Shown piece after piece: positions 12,601 to 25,359 of a stretch of 64,000 bases of DNA (position 1 is its first letter; every line of letters starts with the position of its first letter). The DNA comes from Psoroptes ovis. Taxonomy: Eukaryota; Arthropoda; Arachnida; Sarcoptiformes; Psoroptidae. Under the pieces are notes generated by a model. The model saw only the letters and a program-made list of their open reading frames with translations. It had not been told where the DNA came from and ran no database searches. The stretch covers positions 250,501-314,500 of the forward strand of contig PQWQ01000007.1 of the NCBI GenBank assembly GCA_002943765.1, read 5' to 3'. Both the position numbers and the translations under genes were made by a program.

Positions 12601-14775
12601 TCTAAAAACAATAACTGAAAAACTTTGAATATCGAAATATTTTATCAAAATTGAAAATATATCAATATTTTTATTGTTTTTTTCGCTGTTGTTTACCGGA
12701 TGGGTGTTGTTGTTGTTGTTGGAACAACTAATAAACAATAGTCATTCATAGGGACCTATGGTAATATTCATCATCATCATCATCATCATAATCATTATTA
12801 TTGATGATCCATAACCGAAATTCGAACACAACAACACAAAAAAAAAATCAAACATTAAATTCATAATCATTATTATCCATTATCTATTTGTGGTTCACTG
12901 GTTAGAAATATATGTTTTTTCATGTGTACTAAATATATAAATATCAATTATTAATTTCAATGATATATTACGGTTGTTCGAAAAGTTCATTCGGCTTAAT
13001 CCGGTAGAGTTGTTCATGAAAATTGGCCAGAACTTTTCGGACAGCCTAATACATAAAACACTAGCCCTGCAAACAACAACAACAAATCGATGGTTGAAAA
13101 ATTATTTTGAAATAAAAACAAAAAAAAAATCATTGAATCGTGTTTCAACGATTGAATAATGAATTTCTATTGTTTCATATTTAAAATTCTATATTTGGTG
13201 GTTAAATATTCTGGCCATTTTTGTGATTTTGTACCAAACACAAATTGGCTACACAACAGAATAATAATGATCGTAATAATCGTAATAATACGTGATCTAA
13301 GAACACAATTGGTTTTGTGTATTTTGTTTTCTCTTCGATTGTAATAATTTTGAAAAGAAATTTCAATTTTAAAATCAAACTTACCTGATCAATGATTTCA
13401 ATGGTGATTTCAATGGTGATTTTTTTGTGGCCACCGATGTCGGATTGATTGATGAATTCAAAGTGTTTGTTGACCAATTTTTTGGCAGCTCAACAATCAT
13501 CAGTCCATTTTGTCCATAAATGACCAAATAATTTTCATACAGCGGATTTAATTTGATCGAATCGATATCGAATGTTGGCAATGATGACAATGTAAGAATC
13601 TATATTTATGGAAAAAATTATTGAAAAACAAATAAATAAATAAATAAACTTAATAAATCAATGTATAATTATTTGTGCACTTTTTATGTGCAGCAGTAAT
13701 TTTTCTCATAGTTCTCAAATCAACTAATCATCATTGTAATTTATGATTTTCATTTCTAAAATTCGTTAAATTTCATAGAAAATGTTTTTATGATTTTTCG
13801 ATCGATTAGCAAATTATAAAAGCGAGTATTAATTGGGCCATATGGAAAATTCTAATATATTCATTGCATGAATTTTAAAATCATATATTCTTGTCAATCA
13901 AATAAATGTATATAATTTACTCATTAACACACCAACTTGCCGCATTTGAAATAATCAACTAATTTCAAAAAAAAAAAAAAAAACAAAAACATCGATGATC
14001 ATAATTATTATTGTGATTATGATTATTATTTATAGAATATAATTAAAAGTAATTGACGACGACGATTCCACTCCTTGATCAATAAATTCACTCATTGACA
14101 AATCAAATATCAAAAAGTTTCGAAAGAATCGATCAATATGGTCCGAATGGCAAAATGTCACATGAAATATTTATTCATTAATGTCTCTCTGATTATTGGA
14201 TCGATTTCGATCATTTAATTTGAATTGGCAATTAAAACATTAATGTGTTTTCAAAAGGCTGTAATCTTAATTTATTTTTCATAGTATTTTATTCAATAAT
14301 TTCTCTCTTCAATACTTTATTTTCAATGATGGTGGTGGCGCTTTTTCATATAACCCTTTCAATTTGAAAGCAAACTTTAATTCGACTCATAGTTCAATGG
14401 TTGAAATGCTCTGTATTTGTATATCAATTGTACAAGAAATTCAAAGAGAAAAAAGAGCAAAAATACATCACAACATTTGACATCTCTTTCGAACATGTCA
14501 AGAGAAAAAACATACAAAAAAATATTCAAATTAAATCAAATCATTGTATAAATCATCGATGGTAATCGATGAAAATGCATATATCAAAGTATGGATTTTC
14601 ATTTTCATTTAAAAAAAACAAAGCAATAATTTTTTTTTCTTCGGAAAATTTCAAAATATCGATTGAAATTTAAAATTAAAATAAAATAATCGGAAATAAA
14701 CAAATAATAAAAATAATGAAAGTCAAATAATAGATATTTGACAAATAAACAAATAAAACAATACACGCAATCTTC

Positions 14776-14806
<31 letters not shown>

Positions 14807-15985
14807 GTTTCATTCATTTGCCTTTGAAAATATATTTGAAAAATCTTCAAAATTCGTGAAATTATCGAATTAAATTCGATATTTGATGAAAAACAATCAG
14901 AAAAAAAAATTAGTGATTAACTTGAAATGAATGGCTAAATTGAATGTGAATGAATTATTATTGAATTATTGATAATTATTGTTGTTTATCAAAATACAAA
15001 CAAACAAACACAAATCATTGATATATTGATTTGAAATTAAATTGAAAATTTAATTTCAGGGCAAAAAAATATATCAAAGAAATTGAATTCTTCTATTTTT
15101 TTTTTATCAGAAAAAAATAATAAAAAATTGTTTGATCAGGTATTTGGTTCGATATTTGTGTTTGTTTGTCTTTTATTATTCTTTGGTTTGAGTCAAATTG
15201 AAAATTTGAAATTGAAATGAAAAATAATAATCAAATAATACATGGAATAATACCTGAAAATGGGTATACATTTATCAATCGATTTTTTGTGAATCGAATT
15301 GATTCAGAATTTTATTTTGTTTTTATTTGTTTACTTTGTTGATTTGTTATTATTATTTTATTTGATTTGATATATCACAATATCAATATCAACGAAGATA
15401 ATGGACCGTGTTTTTAAGTTTTTCATTTTGGAATAATCAAAAACAAAAGATGGATCACTATTATCTATCAAATTCTTTGAAATATCAACTGAAGATAGAA
15501 GAATTTGATTAGAGAAATATGGTTAAATCAATGGTTAAAGAATAATGAATCAATAATTGATAATAATTATAAAGTGTGTGTTTGAAAAGGCAATATATGC
15601 ACTGAAAATTTATTATTTTCGAGGTGGATGAAATATTGTGGAAAATCAATCAATTTAATACAAAATCGAACCTTACCTGAACAGATATTAAATTATAACA
15701 ATCATCCATTTGATAACAATACAAACATTGTTCATCATTATTCCATATGATTAGATCATCATTATAATAACAAGATAAATTATAGATTATTTGTTGGTTG
15801 AATTTATATTTTTTAAATGAATTGATTAAATTTTTAATCGATTCATTTATTGATTTGTTGATATGATTCGATGTTTCTTCTGCAAAAAATATGAAAGACG
15901 ATTGAAAATTGAAAAAATGGTATTTTAAAGCAATTAAATCGCTTATGGTAAAAACATAACGAAATTTAATACCTTTAGTAGTCAT
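9640..15985 (-). CDS. Nup88: Nucleoporin NUP88, six exons
   Basis: NUP88 sits on the cytoplasmic face of the nuclear pore with NUP214 and NUP62 and helps CRM1-dependent export. Exons (minus order): 15985-15973, 15879-15677, 13599-13385, 11675-11556, 11494-9773, 9697-9640. Introns are 93, 2077, 1709, 61 and 75 bp, all GT..AG. The frame closes to 777 codons, i.e. 776 residues against about 741 in human. The N-terminal part is a beta-propeller; diagnostic segments are LVIYGQNGLMIVELPKNW, WHPISKRHLIILTNDNHLR, SAVSFDFGPS and PAAEDNYG (283-290), followed by SLYHCLAIE. From about residue 576 the chain is a long coiled coil, the NUP62/214-binding part, with Gln runs. The last exon supplies KEITELISIINNLKKKQ; without it a false stop (TAA, 9769-9771) inside the donor would end the protein early. 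The first coding exon is only 13 nt. Confidence 0.92.
12008..12085 (-). mobile_element. MITE subfamily A (reverse)
   Basis: The inverted ends TTGTCCGAAAAGTTTTTGCCG and CGATAAGAACTTATCGGACAA flank a loop in reverse orientation (ATATCGTAGAAAATCATGAG). Length is about 78 bp and the flanks are TTA/TAA. It lies inside a NUP88 intron. Confidence 0.8.
12484..12566 (-). mobile_element. MITE subfamily B (reverse)
   Basis: Ends are TTAGGCTGTACGAAAAGTTC and CTTTTCGGACAGACCTAA. The middle GCTCATGAAAATCGGC is in reverse orientation. It lies inside a NUP88 intron. Confidence 0.8.
12969..13049 (-). mobile_element. MITE subfamily B (reverse)
   Basis: Ends are TTACGGTTGTTCGAAAAGTT and CTTTTCGGACAGCCTAA. The middle GTTCATGAAAATTGGCC matches the other reverse B copies. 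It lies inside a NUP88 intron. Confidence 0.8.
13600..15676 (-). other. NUP88 intron of 2.1 kb
   Basis: This is the intron between the second and third coding exons (GTAAGG donor, AAATATAG acceptor). It includes a 29-bp T run at 14778-14806. I see no nested gene and no MITE copy in it. Confidence 0.75.
14778..14806. repeat. Poly(T) tract, 29 bp
   Basis: An uninterrupted run of T on the plus strand, within the large NUP88 intron. It is poly(A) in the sense of that gene. No retroelement sequence is recognisable beside it. Confidence 0.9.
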
Positions 15986-16160
15986 TTTTTGAATTGGTGA
16001 TGCTTTAATTGAAATTTTTCAAAAATAATTTGACACAATTTAAATTCAATTAACTAAATTTCAAATTAATCAAAAATATAAACAAATTCTGATCTGTCAA
16101 CACGTGATTTCGAATGTGAGTATTTAAATTTGAAACATTGCACCGCTAGATGGCAACATC
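15986..16160 (-). promoter_or_regulatory. Likely NUP88 promoter with E-box and CTCF-like motif
   Basis: Directly upstream of the NUP88 start codon, a palindromic E-box CACGTG lies at 16101-16106. CACCGCTAGATGGCAACA at 16141-16158 resembles the core of CTCF-type sites (CC.C.AG.TGGC). Neither motif is proven functional; distances of about 120-170 bp from the ATG suit a promoter. Confidence 0.4.
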
Positions 16161-17012
16161 AGTCCATTGAATTTGAATTTCAATTTGAATTTAGATTATT
16201 TTTTAGGAAGAATTTCTTTTTCCATTAAAGAATCAATAATTTATATGAAATCATCGAGACTTTAACAAGAAAAATAAAATAAAATTTTCTTCTCTTGCTC
16301 TTTTTAATCATCATCAACATTTTGTCATTTGATATATCATTGATGATTGGTTTTCAGCAATGGTTGCTGCATTGATTCAATGGATGAAAAATGAATTTTT
16401 CATTTAAAATTCAATTACTTTGAAAGCAATTTCAAAATTAGAAAATAAACTAAAAATCTATCAATTTTCAGTGAAAAATAGATTAAAATTGATTCGCGTA
16501 ATTTAAATTTTTGATATTTTTTTGATATATTTTGATATTCTGTATCAGAAAATTTAGGAAAACTCGCAGACAGAATTTACCTCGTTGCTTCGATTGATTA
16601 TAATTAATTCGAAATTCGAATTCTTCAAAATTCGAATTCTTCGGAAAAAAAAATTTCGTCGAAAAAGGTTCGAATTTATTTCGACGAAGAATTTCTTGGT
16701 GGATAAAAAATTTGAAATTTCAAACTACCATTTTTGGCTCCTAAATAATTTCATAAAATATTCAATACGAAATAGATTTATATTTTTTTGATTGAATTTT
16801 CTGTTCGAAGAATTATAAAATATATTCTGGAGTCTTTCAGTATTTCTATTTGTACGCCCTTGAGTGATTATTTTGTTTTTGACATTTTAATTTGATATTT
16901 AGATTTTGATTTTTGTTGAATATCATTCAATTAAATCAATGTAATATGGAAATATGGGCCCCAAATGAAAATTATTCAATCGTAATATTTTTTTTCTACA
17001 AACAAATCTTAC

Positions 17013-17561
17013 GTACTGATTTGGACATTGTCCATATCTCGGGCATTGTTTTCCATAATTGAAAATTTGCCGAGTATTCCATCGAATATGAGTAAATTGA
17101 ATGCACCATTTCTTAAATAATCGTCCAAATCTTGAAATAAATTTAAAATTGAAATTTTTCTTATTTTGCCGGAAAATTTTCGATTATCTCCAATTGGATG
17201 AATGAAATATTCGGTATAAAACAATGGTGGTGGGTGTTGAGGGTGTTGAAATGGAAACTAATGTATCTTGGGCAATTTATTTCACAGCATATTTCAATTC
17301 ACATATTTATCAGAGATGCAAATATGTAAATATGACAAATGCAGATATAAATATGTTTGACATGTTAAAGATGTTCATAGGTCAATTTCGATTTGAAAAA
17401 TTTTTATCATGTATAAACATTTAAATCAGATTCCGTGTTATGAAAATCTTCTCCCAATGGTTCATTTCTCGAATGCTTCAATGTGTTTAAATCATTTTCA
17501 CTCGATTTTATTCCGCCAATAATCAAGTAATCTAAATATTTGAAGACGTGAAACAGCGGGT
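17013..17561 (-). other. Possible exon pair of an unrecognised gene
   Basis: Two open blocks lie on the minus strand. The first begins after a CAG acceptor near 17561 and reads HPLFHVFKYLDYLIIGGIKS..LNTLKHSRNEPLGEDF. It can leave at AAT|GTTTAT near 17422. The second (17257-17013) follows ATTAG and reads FPFQHPQHPPPLFYTEYFIH..LDDYLRNGAFNLLIFDGILG, ending at a GTAAGA or GTACGT donor. The segment LDDYLRNGAFNLLIFDGILG faintly recalls the second ligand-binding lobe of ionotropic glutamate receptors, but no transmembrane or SYTANL segment is convincingly linked. Length alone does not exclude chance. Confidence 0.18.
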
Positions 17562-17970
17562 GCTGTCGATTCGAATTGAATCAAATCATTATATTTTTTT
17601 GTTTTGTTTTTTTCCCCGAAAATTATGGACAAACAAACAAAAAAAATTAATATGATCTCATAAGATATCGATAATTGTATGAATGAATGAAATAAATCAA
17701 GCAATTTTTGAATGATAATGTAAATGGAAATAAGCATCCATTTGAAAATGCTTTGGAAAATTATTATTAAGACCTTGCCAGCATTACACACGAAAGAAAT
17801 TTGATTACATTTTGATGATTAGTTTATTGTATAAGTGTAAGTGTTTATTGAAAAAACAATGATTCCATCACTAATAATATCATAGATTTACTGTTCGATA
17901 TGATAATTGAAAACAAAAAACTAAAGAAATCATTTTATATCCGAATTTCAATTGAAATATAAATAAAATA

Positions 17971-18050
17971 TTAAGTTGCCCGAAAAGTTTTGGCCGATTT
18001 TCATCAGCAACTCTATTGATTAAGCCGAATGAACTTTTCGGACAACGTTA
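17971..18050 (+). mobile_element. MITE subfamily B (forward)
   Basis: Ends are TTAAGTTGCCCGAAAAGTTT and GAACTTTTCGGACAACGTTA. The forward middle GGCCGATTTTCATCAGCAAC is followed by GATTAAGCCGAATG. Confidence 0.85.
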
Positions 18051-19489
18051 CATATATAAGAAATAAAATTGAAATTACAAATTTCAATTTGTTCAAATTG
18101 AAAACAATCAAACATCTCTAATCGTTTGTATCGTTTTGTTGTTATTATTCGATGATTTAGATTATTATTATTGAATTTTATTGACCAAAACAATTTTTGA
18201 AATAAAATAAAAATCGACGGATGTATTTTTTCGAATGTCGATTTGTTATTTGTTGTTCATCATCATCATCATCATTATTGCTATTATTGCTATTACGAAT
18301 ACCATTACACATGATTTTGAAAATTATCGATGATTGTTTCACACATTTTAGATTATTGAAAATCATATAATAATAATAATCAAAGTAATGATAATGTTTT
18401 GTTGGTGATTTTCTTCGAACAACAAACATATTCTTAAAGTATGGAATCGCATCATCATCATCATCATCACAGACATCAACATTATCATCATTGCATTTGT
18501 AGTGTTGTTATTGGTGTTGTAAGTTGTATATTATCACACATTTTCAATAATCAATTTACAAGTATTTGTATTTGTAAATAAGTGCTGTTTGTGTTTGGTG
18601 TATTTTCAGTTCATTTTGATTATTATTATTTCGTTTATTTCGATGTTTGATTGTTTTTAATGATAATGATTTGGCCCATTATAGTTTTGATTATTACAAT
18701 TATTGCTCCGCTTTATTGAATGGTTAAGTGTAACAATTCAATTTTTTATTTTGTTTTGGCAGCATTTCACACCATCATACATCACACATCCATAGCAATG
18801 ATGATGATAATAAACAAGCAATTTTGTTCTTGTTGTTTTTTTGATTGTTTTGTTCCTTAAATCATTGTTATGATTTGATATGAGATGATTATGATCATCA
18901 TTAATGGATAATCATCATTTTATTCTAACGTTCAATTGTTCAATTGTTTAATGCAAATAAACAACCATAATAATAATAATGATCAATACACTACATTCCT
19001 ATTTGATGGTATCAATTTGTAAGAAATTGGCGTACGTGTGTTTGATTGAGAAATTATAACATTTCAAATTAGAAATCACCAATGTGAATTCAAGTGTTAT
19101 AATTCAAATGTTAATTGAATGGTGTGAGAAATCATTGATCATTGATCATCTTGAAATTGAATGAAAAAAAATCCAAGCATTTTCAATGGATCATGGATCC
19201 AAATGGGAAAATTTCGTTTAGATTTCAGTCAAAAAAAAAATGGAAAAAAAATCAAAATTTTGAAATTATTTCATCCTTCAAATTATTATCATTTCATTTC
19301 AAATTATTATTCAATGAGTGATGGTGATCCATACTGAAAAAAAATCATCGAAATGAATTCATAATGATGAATATGAATAATTTTGTAATAATTTTCCAAC
19401 GAAATATTGGTCAATATTTATGCACATTTAGTGTGCATACATTGACACAAAATATTTGCAATTAAAGTATTGCAGTGAAAGTATTCAAC

Positions 19490-19490
<1 letters not shown>

Positions 19491-19529
<39 letters not shown>
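19491..19529. repeat. Poly(A) tract, 39 bp
   Basis: An uninterrupted run of A on the plus strand, the longest homopolymer in the window. No transposon sequence is recognised immediately 5' of it. Confidence 0.9.
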
Positions 19530-19531
<2 letters not shown>

Positions 19532-19807
19532 GAAAAATAATTTTGTTTCGAATAAAAATAAATGTATTCGATAATGATCCATAGTGTTTGCATGTAAATT
19601 TCACCATTAAACAATTATTATTGAAAAAAATAGAAGAGATTTGTGGCTAGTATGGAGAATCATGTCAAGAATAATTGAATCGAATGCAAATAAATTAATG
19701 AAAAATACTCGAAACTCAAAAAAACAAAATTAAAAAATGAAATGAAAGAAATTTACTAATTATATTCCTTGGTTATACCTTTGAAAATGTATTGGGAAAA
19801 TATTTGG

Positions 19808-19884
19808 TCATTGTCCGAAAAGTTCATTCGACTTAATCCGTAGAGTTGCTCATGAAAATCAGCTAGAACTTCCCGGACAACATA
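19808..19884 (-). mobile_element. MITE subfamily B (reverse)
   Basis: Ends are CATTGTCCGAAAAGTTCATT and GAACTTCCCGGACAACATAA. The middle GCTCATGAAAATCAGC is in reverse orientation. Confidence 0.8.
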
Positions 19885-20227
19885 ATAGAAATGAAAAAAA
19901 ATTATTTGAATAATTCCATGAACCAAAAATATCAGAAATATATGCAAAAACAATAATCGAAATTTTAGAATTTAGAATAAAATGAAACTTTTTTTTTACA
20001 AAATTTCGTTTTAGGAATATTTTATTTGCAATTATTGTGATCATTATTATGATTATTATTATCAGTATTATTAATATGCAATGGAAACATTGAAATTATT
20101 TCGTTTTTGTTTCAAAATCATCATTATTAATATTCTTATGGAATTTTCAATGTGTATCGAAAAATTTTTTGATGATTGAATTTCAAAAAAAAATTAATAT
20201 ATTCTTTGGTAATAATATGCAAAAATA

Positions 20228-20310
20228 TTAGATAAGTCCTAAAAGTTCATTCGGCTTATTCGATAGAGTTGTTCATGAAAATCATTGAGAATTTTCCGGA
20301 CAACCTAATA
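20228..20310 (-). mobile_element. MITE subfamily B (reverse), diverged
   Basis: Ends are TTAGATAAGTCCTAAAAGTT and AATTTTCCGGACAACCTAA. The middle TTGTTCATGAAAATCATTG is clearly B-type, with more mismatches than the other copies. Confidence 0.75.
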
Positions 20311-21190
20311 TAATAATGAAACGGATGTATATTATAAACATATATGATAATTATTATTATACAAAATAAAAATAATAATTGTTCAAAATTTGTCATTAAT
20401 GGTTAATTATATTTAATTGTTTTTTCAACTATTTTTTGTCCAATAAAACAAAACTTCAATGATTCAATGGTTGAATCATACGAATTCATGATTTTGAATG
20501 ATTCGATTAATTATTATCACTCACAACATTCACACAGAGAAAGAAAAATTGGCTGAGAAATAACAGATTTCTGGGCCATTTCTGCCATTTCAAAATGACA
20601 ATAAATTCTCACATTTCTTTTGATTAATTAATAATGAAAATTTATTTATGGTTCAATTATGGCTATTTTTGTCATTATTCAATATATTCATGTCTATGTG
20701 TATGTGACAACAACGAAAAAAACTTCTGAGAAAAAATGAAAACTCAATGAATTCAAAATGTCAAATATTTCGAAACGATAAACGATATGAAAATATATGG
20801 AAATATAAAATAAATCGATAATCAAATTCATATCATTTTCATTGTTTTTTCAAATCTCAAGACCATATATTACCATATATATGTGTTCCATCAAATATGA
20901 ATAAATAAATAAATCAGAATAAAGAATAAATCGAAGATTCAATGGTGCACAAACAAACAAACAACATCAGTTAAATCATCATCAAAACTATAACTTTGAA
21001 TATTTTGTTGTTTTGTTGGACGAATAAATGAATGAATTTGAATCGAAAATCGGATGGCCATTATTATAATGATGATGGCCATCCATTTGTGATTCATAGA
21101 TTTTTCTGTTTATTCATTCATTTGTTTATTCTCAAATTATTCAAATGTTTGAATTTCACAAAATCATTTATTCATTTCATTACATATATT

Positions 21191-21273
21191 ATTAGATTGT
21201 CCGGAAAATTTTGGCCAATTTTTATGAGCAACACACGATTGATTAAGCCGAATAAACATTTCGGACAACCTAA
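21191..21273 (+). mobile_element. MITE subfamily B (forward)
   Basis: Ends are TTAGATTGTCCGGAAAATTT and CATTTCGGACAACCTAA. The middle GGCCAATTTTTATGAGCAAC is followed by GATTAAGCCGAATA. Confidence 0.85.
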
Positions 21274-21646
21274 ATATTATTTTGTTGATTTTCATTGATT
21301 TTTGCTGGTATTTTATTTGTTCCATTTTGGCCCAAAGTTTGCCGATCATTTTTTTCGATAACATCCAAAAAGCTATATATGTAGATGGAAAATATAAATC
21401 TAATAATAAATAAATATATGAAAAACTTTGAAAATCAACGAATAATATAAAAAGTTTAAATTTGATCCAATCAATCTTTCAATTTCAAATACAATTTGCA
21501 TGTGAAAACTTGAAAATTTTCGAAAATTTTCAGGCAAAAATATTCATATTTTTTATTCGATGTTCATTTCATCAATTGTATTACATTGTTTAAAATGATT
21601 ATCATCATTAGGCTAAATTTATTTATTTATTTGTTCATTTTATTTA

Positions 21647-21726
21647 TTAAAATGTCTGAAAAGTTCATTCGGCTTATTCGGTAGAACCACTGATGAAAAT
21701 CGGCCAAAACTTTTCGGACAACATAA
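21647..21726 (-). mobile_element. MITE subfamily B (reverse), 5' end eroded
   Basis: The left end is degenerate (TTAAAATGTCTGAAAAGTTC); the right end is AAAACTTTTCGGACAACATAA-like. The middle GATGAAAATCGGCC is in reverse orientation. Confidence 0.75.
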
Positions 21727-24700
21727 TATTTTTTTCAATAAAATTCAGACAATTGAAAATTCATATTTATTTATTTTTCATATTCATCACCAAATATCGA
21801 CAACAAAACTTTTTTCAAATCATTTATTATTGTTATTTTTGTAATTTAAACTTTTTCATCATTTTTGAAAATATTTTGCGTAGAAATGATCATTTTTATT
21901 GAATATTTTTGGGAAATATTTTTGGAGAAGAATAAATAAATAATGATAATTTATTTGATTTGATTTGATTCTATTTTTTCTGAATTTAATCCAAAATTTT
22001 TAAGGGAAAAATATGTCTGTTGAAAATCAGCAATTCATATCGATTCTCGAATATGTTTTACATTTATTTCATTCATTGAATCTGATATTGAATTGAATTT
22101 TGATAATTTCTGAAAAATCTAATCGTTTTTTCATTATTTTTCAATTCAAAATTCGTGATCGCCAATAATGGATATTTGGTTGTTGTCGATAATTGAATTT
22201 TAAAGCACAGACGAAACACGTTCAAATATGATCAAAATGATCAAGAATAACATGAACAAAATGGACAAAATCACTGTGCAGAGTATATTTAATTGTAATT
22301 CGAGAGAAAATTCTCAAAAAACATTTCCAAATAAATAAATAAATAAACCAAACGTTTTCAGAATTTGAATTCGATTTGAATCGTGTTATCCAGTATCATT
22401 TATTGTTGTTTTTTGATTGAATTTTAATCAATTTTTTACTTTAAGCAAAAAAAGAAAAAATCAAAGATTTGTCCAGCAAAGGTTCAGGCCTTAATTTTGT
22501 TCCGAATAAATTTTGAATTCAGTAGAATTCTGGAGTGCAAAATTCTATACAAAAGATGGCAGACATTGATCGTGTAAACCTATTAGATTTTATTCGAAAA
22601 AAAATAAAGAATTAATTTGAATTTGACGCCCAAAGATGAAATATATATGAATAAATGTGTTCATCAATAAAAATCATTAATTTTCTATGGTTTCTAGAAA
22701 ATCATGCATGAATAATGTATTAATGAATAATTAAGATCGACTTTCAATCATCATCATCATCATTATTATTATCATTCGATGATAATAATAATTATAATAT
22801 GGATCTATAGACTTGAATATAATGATAATAATCAAATATGAAATTATAATCAAACAACAACCTCAACAACAACGGTAATTAATTGTTTTGAATGAATCAA
22901 ACAAATAATAATGAAGAAGAAATCATTTTCATTGTATTTTTATGACTAGTATTAATATGCCACGTTACATTTTCGGAAAAATTAAAAAATTGTGAATAAT
23001 TAATAAATATGTTTCCACACACCATTATAAGCCAATATATATTATGCTCACAAATAGATTTTCCAAGATTGAGAATTTTCCATTGAAAATAAAGCGGAAA
23101 AATTGATTTTTCACATGAAAATTGAATGGAGCCATGAAACATAAATGAAATGGCTTGATAATAAATGAGAAAGGCGATATAATCATTTATTTATTTGATA
23201 ATAATGATAATAATAACAACAATTATCGATTCATTTTGTCAACATTTTCCAAAGATATATGAATCATTGACAATTGTTTTTGATTAATAAGTTTTTTCAG
23301 GACTGTTTTTTATTCAGTATAACTGCCAATGAATGAATAAGTGCTTCAAATGTATTTTCAATTATTATTTTCACTGTGTTCAAAATTGATTGGTTGAAAT
23401 TCAATGAGTTTAATTTTTGCTTTGTTTTTCAAGAGAAAATGAGAATTTTTAAAATTTATGAGAAATCTATAAACTGCTCCATTTATTTCTTAGTTTTATT
23501 ATCATTAAATTCAATATTTACGAATACGGTGATTTACTTTATTTGGGCAAATAATTATTATAAATAAATTATTAAATTGAAATAGAATAAATAATTCGAA
23601 TGGTTTGAAATGTATGAATATTTGATTATTGCTTTTTCATTTCTCTCAGTCAAAAGTCGAAATTCATCACGCAAAATATTCGAAAAAAAAAATTAATTGT
23701 TCAATAAATTCAATGTATACGACGAGAAGTAGGAAACTAAAAACAATCGAATCATATAAATGAAAACTTTCGAAAGAATTTCCCGAAATAATTCTTTTCC
23801 CAAATTGGGTCCAAAATCAATTTTAGAAAATGATAATAACTGAGCGAAAAATTGATTAGCGATTCGAGAAGACAGAACTGGAAAACGAAATTTAATTTTC
23901 AAATCGATTCAAATTCGGTTCAAATTTTCAATTGAAATTATATTTTATATTGACCCAAAAATTATAACCCTGAGAAAAATTAAAATCAATTAAAATTGAT
24001 CAATTTTTTTGAAATTCAAAAATATTCAAACGATAATTAATAATGAATTTTCATCCAGAAATTGTCAGGTCTTTAAATTTTGAAAAATTTCAAATAATTC
24101 CAAGCTGAAACAATTGAAAAAATAATTTTCTATCTCCCGAAAAAAAAAACAAATTTCCAAATTTTGAAATTAATCAATTAAATTTGTTGATTTGAAATCA
24201 TTTTGTTGTTTTGTTGTTGTTGTTCAGTCGGTATCGCTTGGGTTCATTTGAAAATTACAAGTCAATTTATTGATTTTGGGAAATAATACAACTTGAAGTA
24301 TATCAAAATTTCAAATTTTCGAAAATTTGACAAAATCAATTTCTTAAAAATACATACATTCACTTCGAATAATAATAAAAAATCGATCATCGGAATATGT
24401 TCGGAACGATTGAATGGCAGAATGAATATGTCTCCACAATAAATGATACGCAGTGAAGTGATCTTTTGGATCTCTCTTGTCTTAATAATGAATCGATATT
24501 TTGTCAATCATCAAATATTCGTCGAATATTGTACATTTTATCGAATGATTTTGTGAAACAAAAATAATTGAAAATAACTTTAAAATTTACATGCAAAAAA
24601 ATAATAAAAATTTATTAATAATACACCGATATTGATCGATCGTATTTGATCTCGAATGGAAACAATAATCATCATTGATTGATAACCAAATGGTGAAATT

Positions 24701-25359
24701 TTCTTTGGAAAAATATGAAATTCAAATGAATTCAAATAATGAAATGTATCGAACATTAACATGTGAAAATCTTAAATATTTGTCTTGATTTTTCTTCTTC
24801 TTCGAAGAAATTCTGACAAATAATGCAATTATTCTAATAATAAACCAAAGGCCCAAAGCCCAAAGGGAATGTTTGTTTGTTTGTTTGATTTCCAAGTTGC
24901 GAACAAACAAACTAAACAAATAACCGAATAAATTGATGATAATTTCCGTTTAAGGATTCATGCATATATTTAGGAAATTTTCCATAAATGATAATCAATT
25001 TTAAAATATGAATACAATTGAATATCATTGCGATCGGAAAATGAATTTCGGAAAAATGAATGAATTCCACCATTCGCTTTTCTTTGGTGCAAACACTATT
25101 ATAATTCATATATTCATAAATAATATTTTTCAAATTTTTCAATTTATTTATTTATTTTCGATTTGTTAATGTTTCTTTTGACTCTTCATTCTCTCTCCAT
25201 ACTGGTAACCATACCAGAAGAATTTTTGCAAATCGCTTTGCCATTCGAAATAAATGGTGAAAATTTGTTTCTCGCTTTTGATGATCAATGATATCATTGA
25301 ATAATCATTGAATTTAGAAAAATTTAAAAGCAATAAATTATTTAAAAATTAAACATATT

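Larger units (their letters stand above)
11676..13384 (-). other. NUP88 intron of 1.7 kb carrying three mariner-type MITEs
   Basis: This is the intron between the 13385-13599 and 11556-11675 exons, with a GTAAGT donor and a TTTGATAG acceptor. It contains one subfamily A and two subfamily B elements and ATC/ATT microsatellites. Short open frames within it have low-complexity translations and are not supported as genes. Confidence 0.8.

Noticed and set aside
23693..23902. Minus-strand frame resembling pore and M3 of an ionotropic glutamate receptor (SSYTLNLL after a hydrophobic stretch)
   Set aside because: A charged residue interrupts the supposed membrane helix, the spacing from the preceding Arg to SYT is wrong, no M1 is present upstream, and composition is like surrounding non-coding DNA.
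24262..25142. Several minus-strand frames resembling receptor ligand-binding segments (R....DF-like patterns)
   Set aside because: Two frames mimic the same domain segment, and they do not join into one reading frame with good splice sites. Short hydrophobic frames are common by chance in AT-rich DNA.
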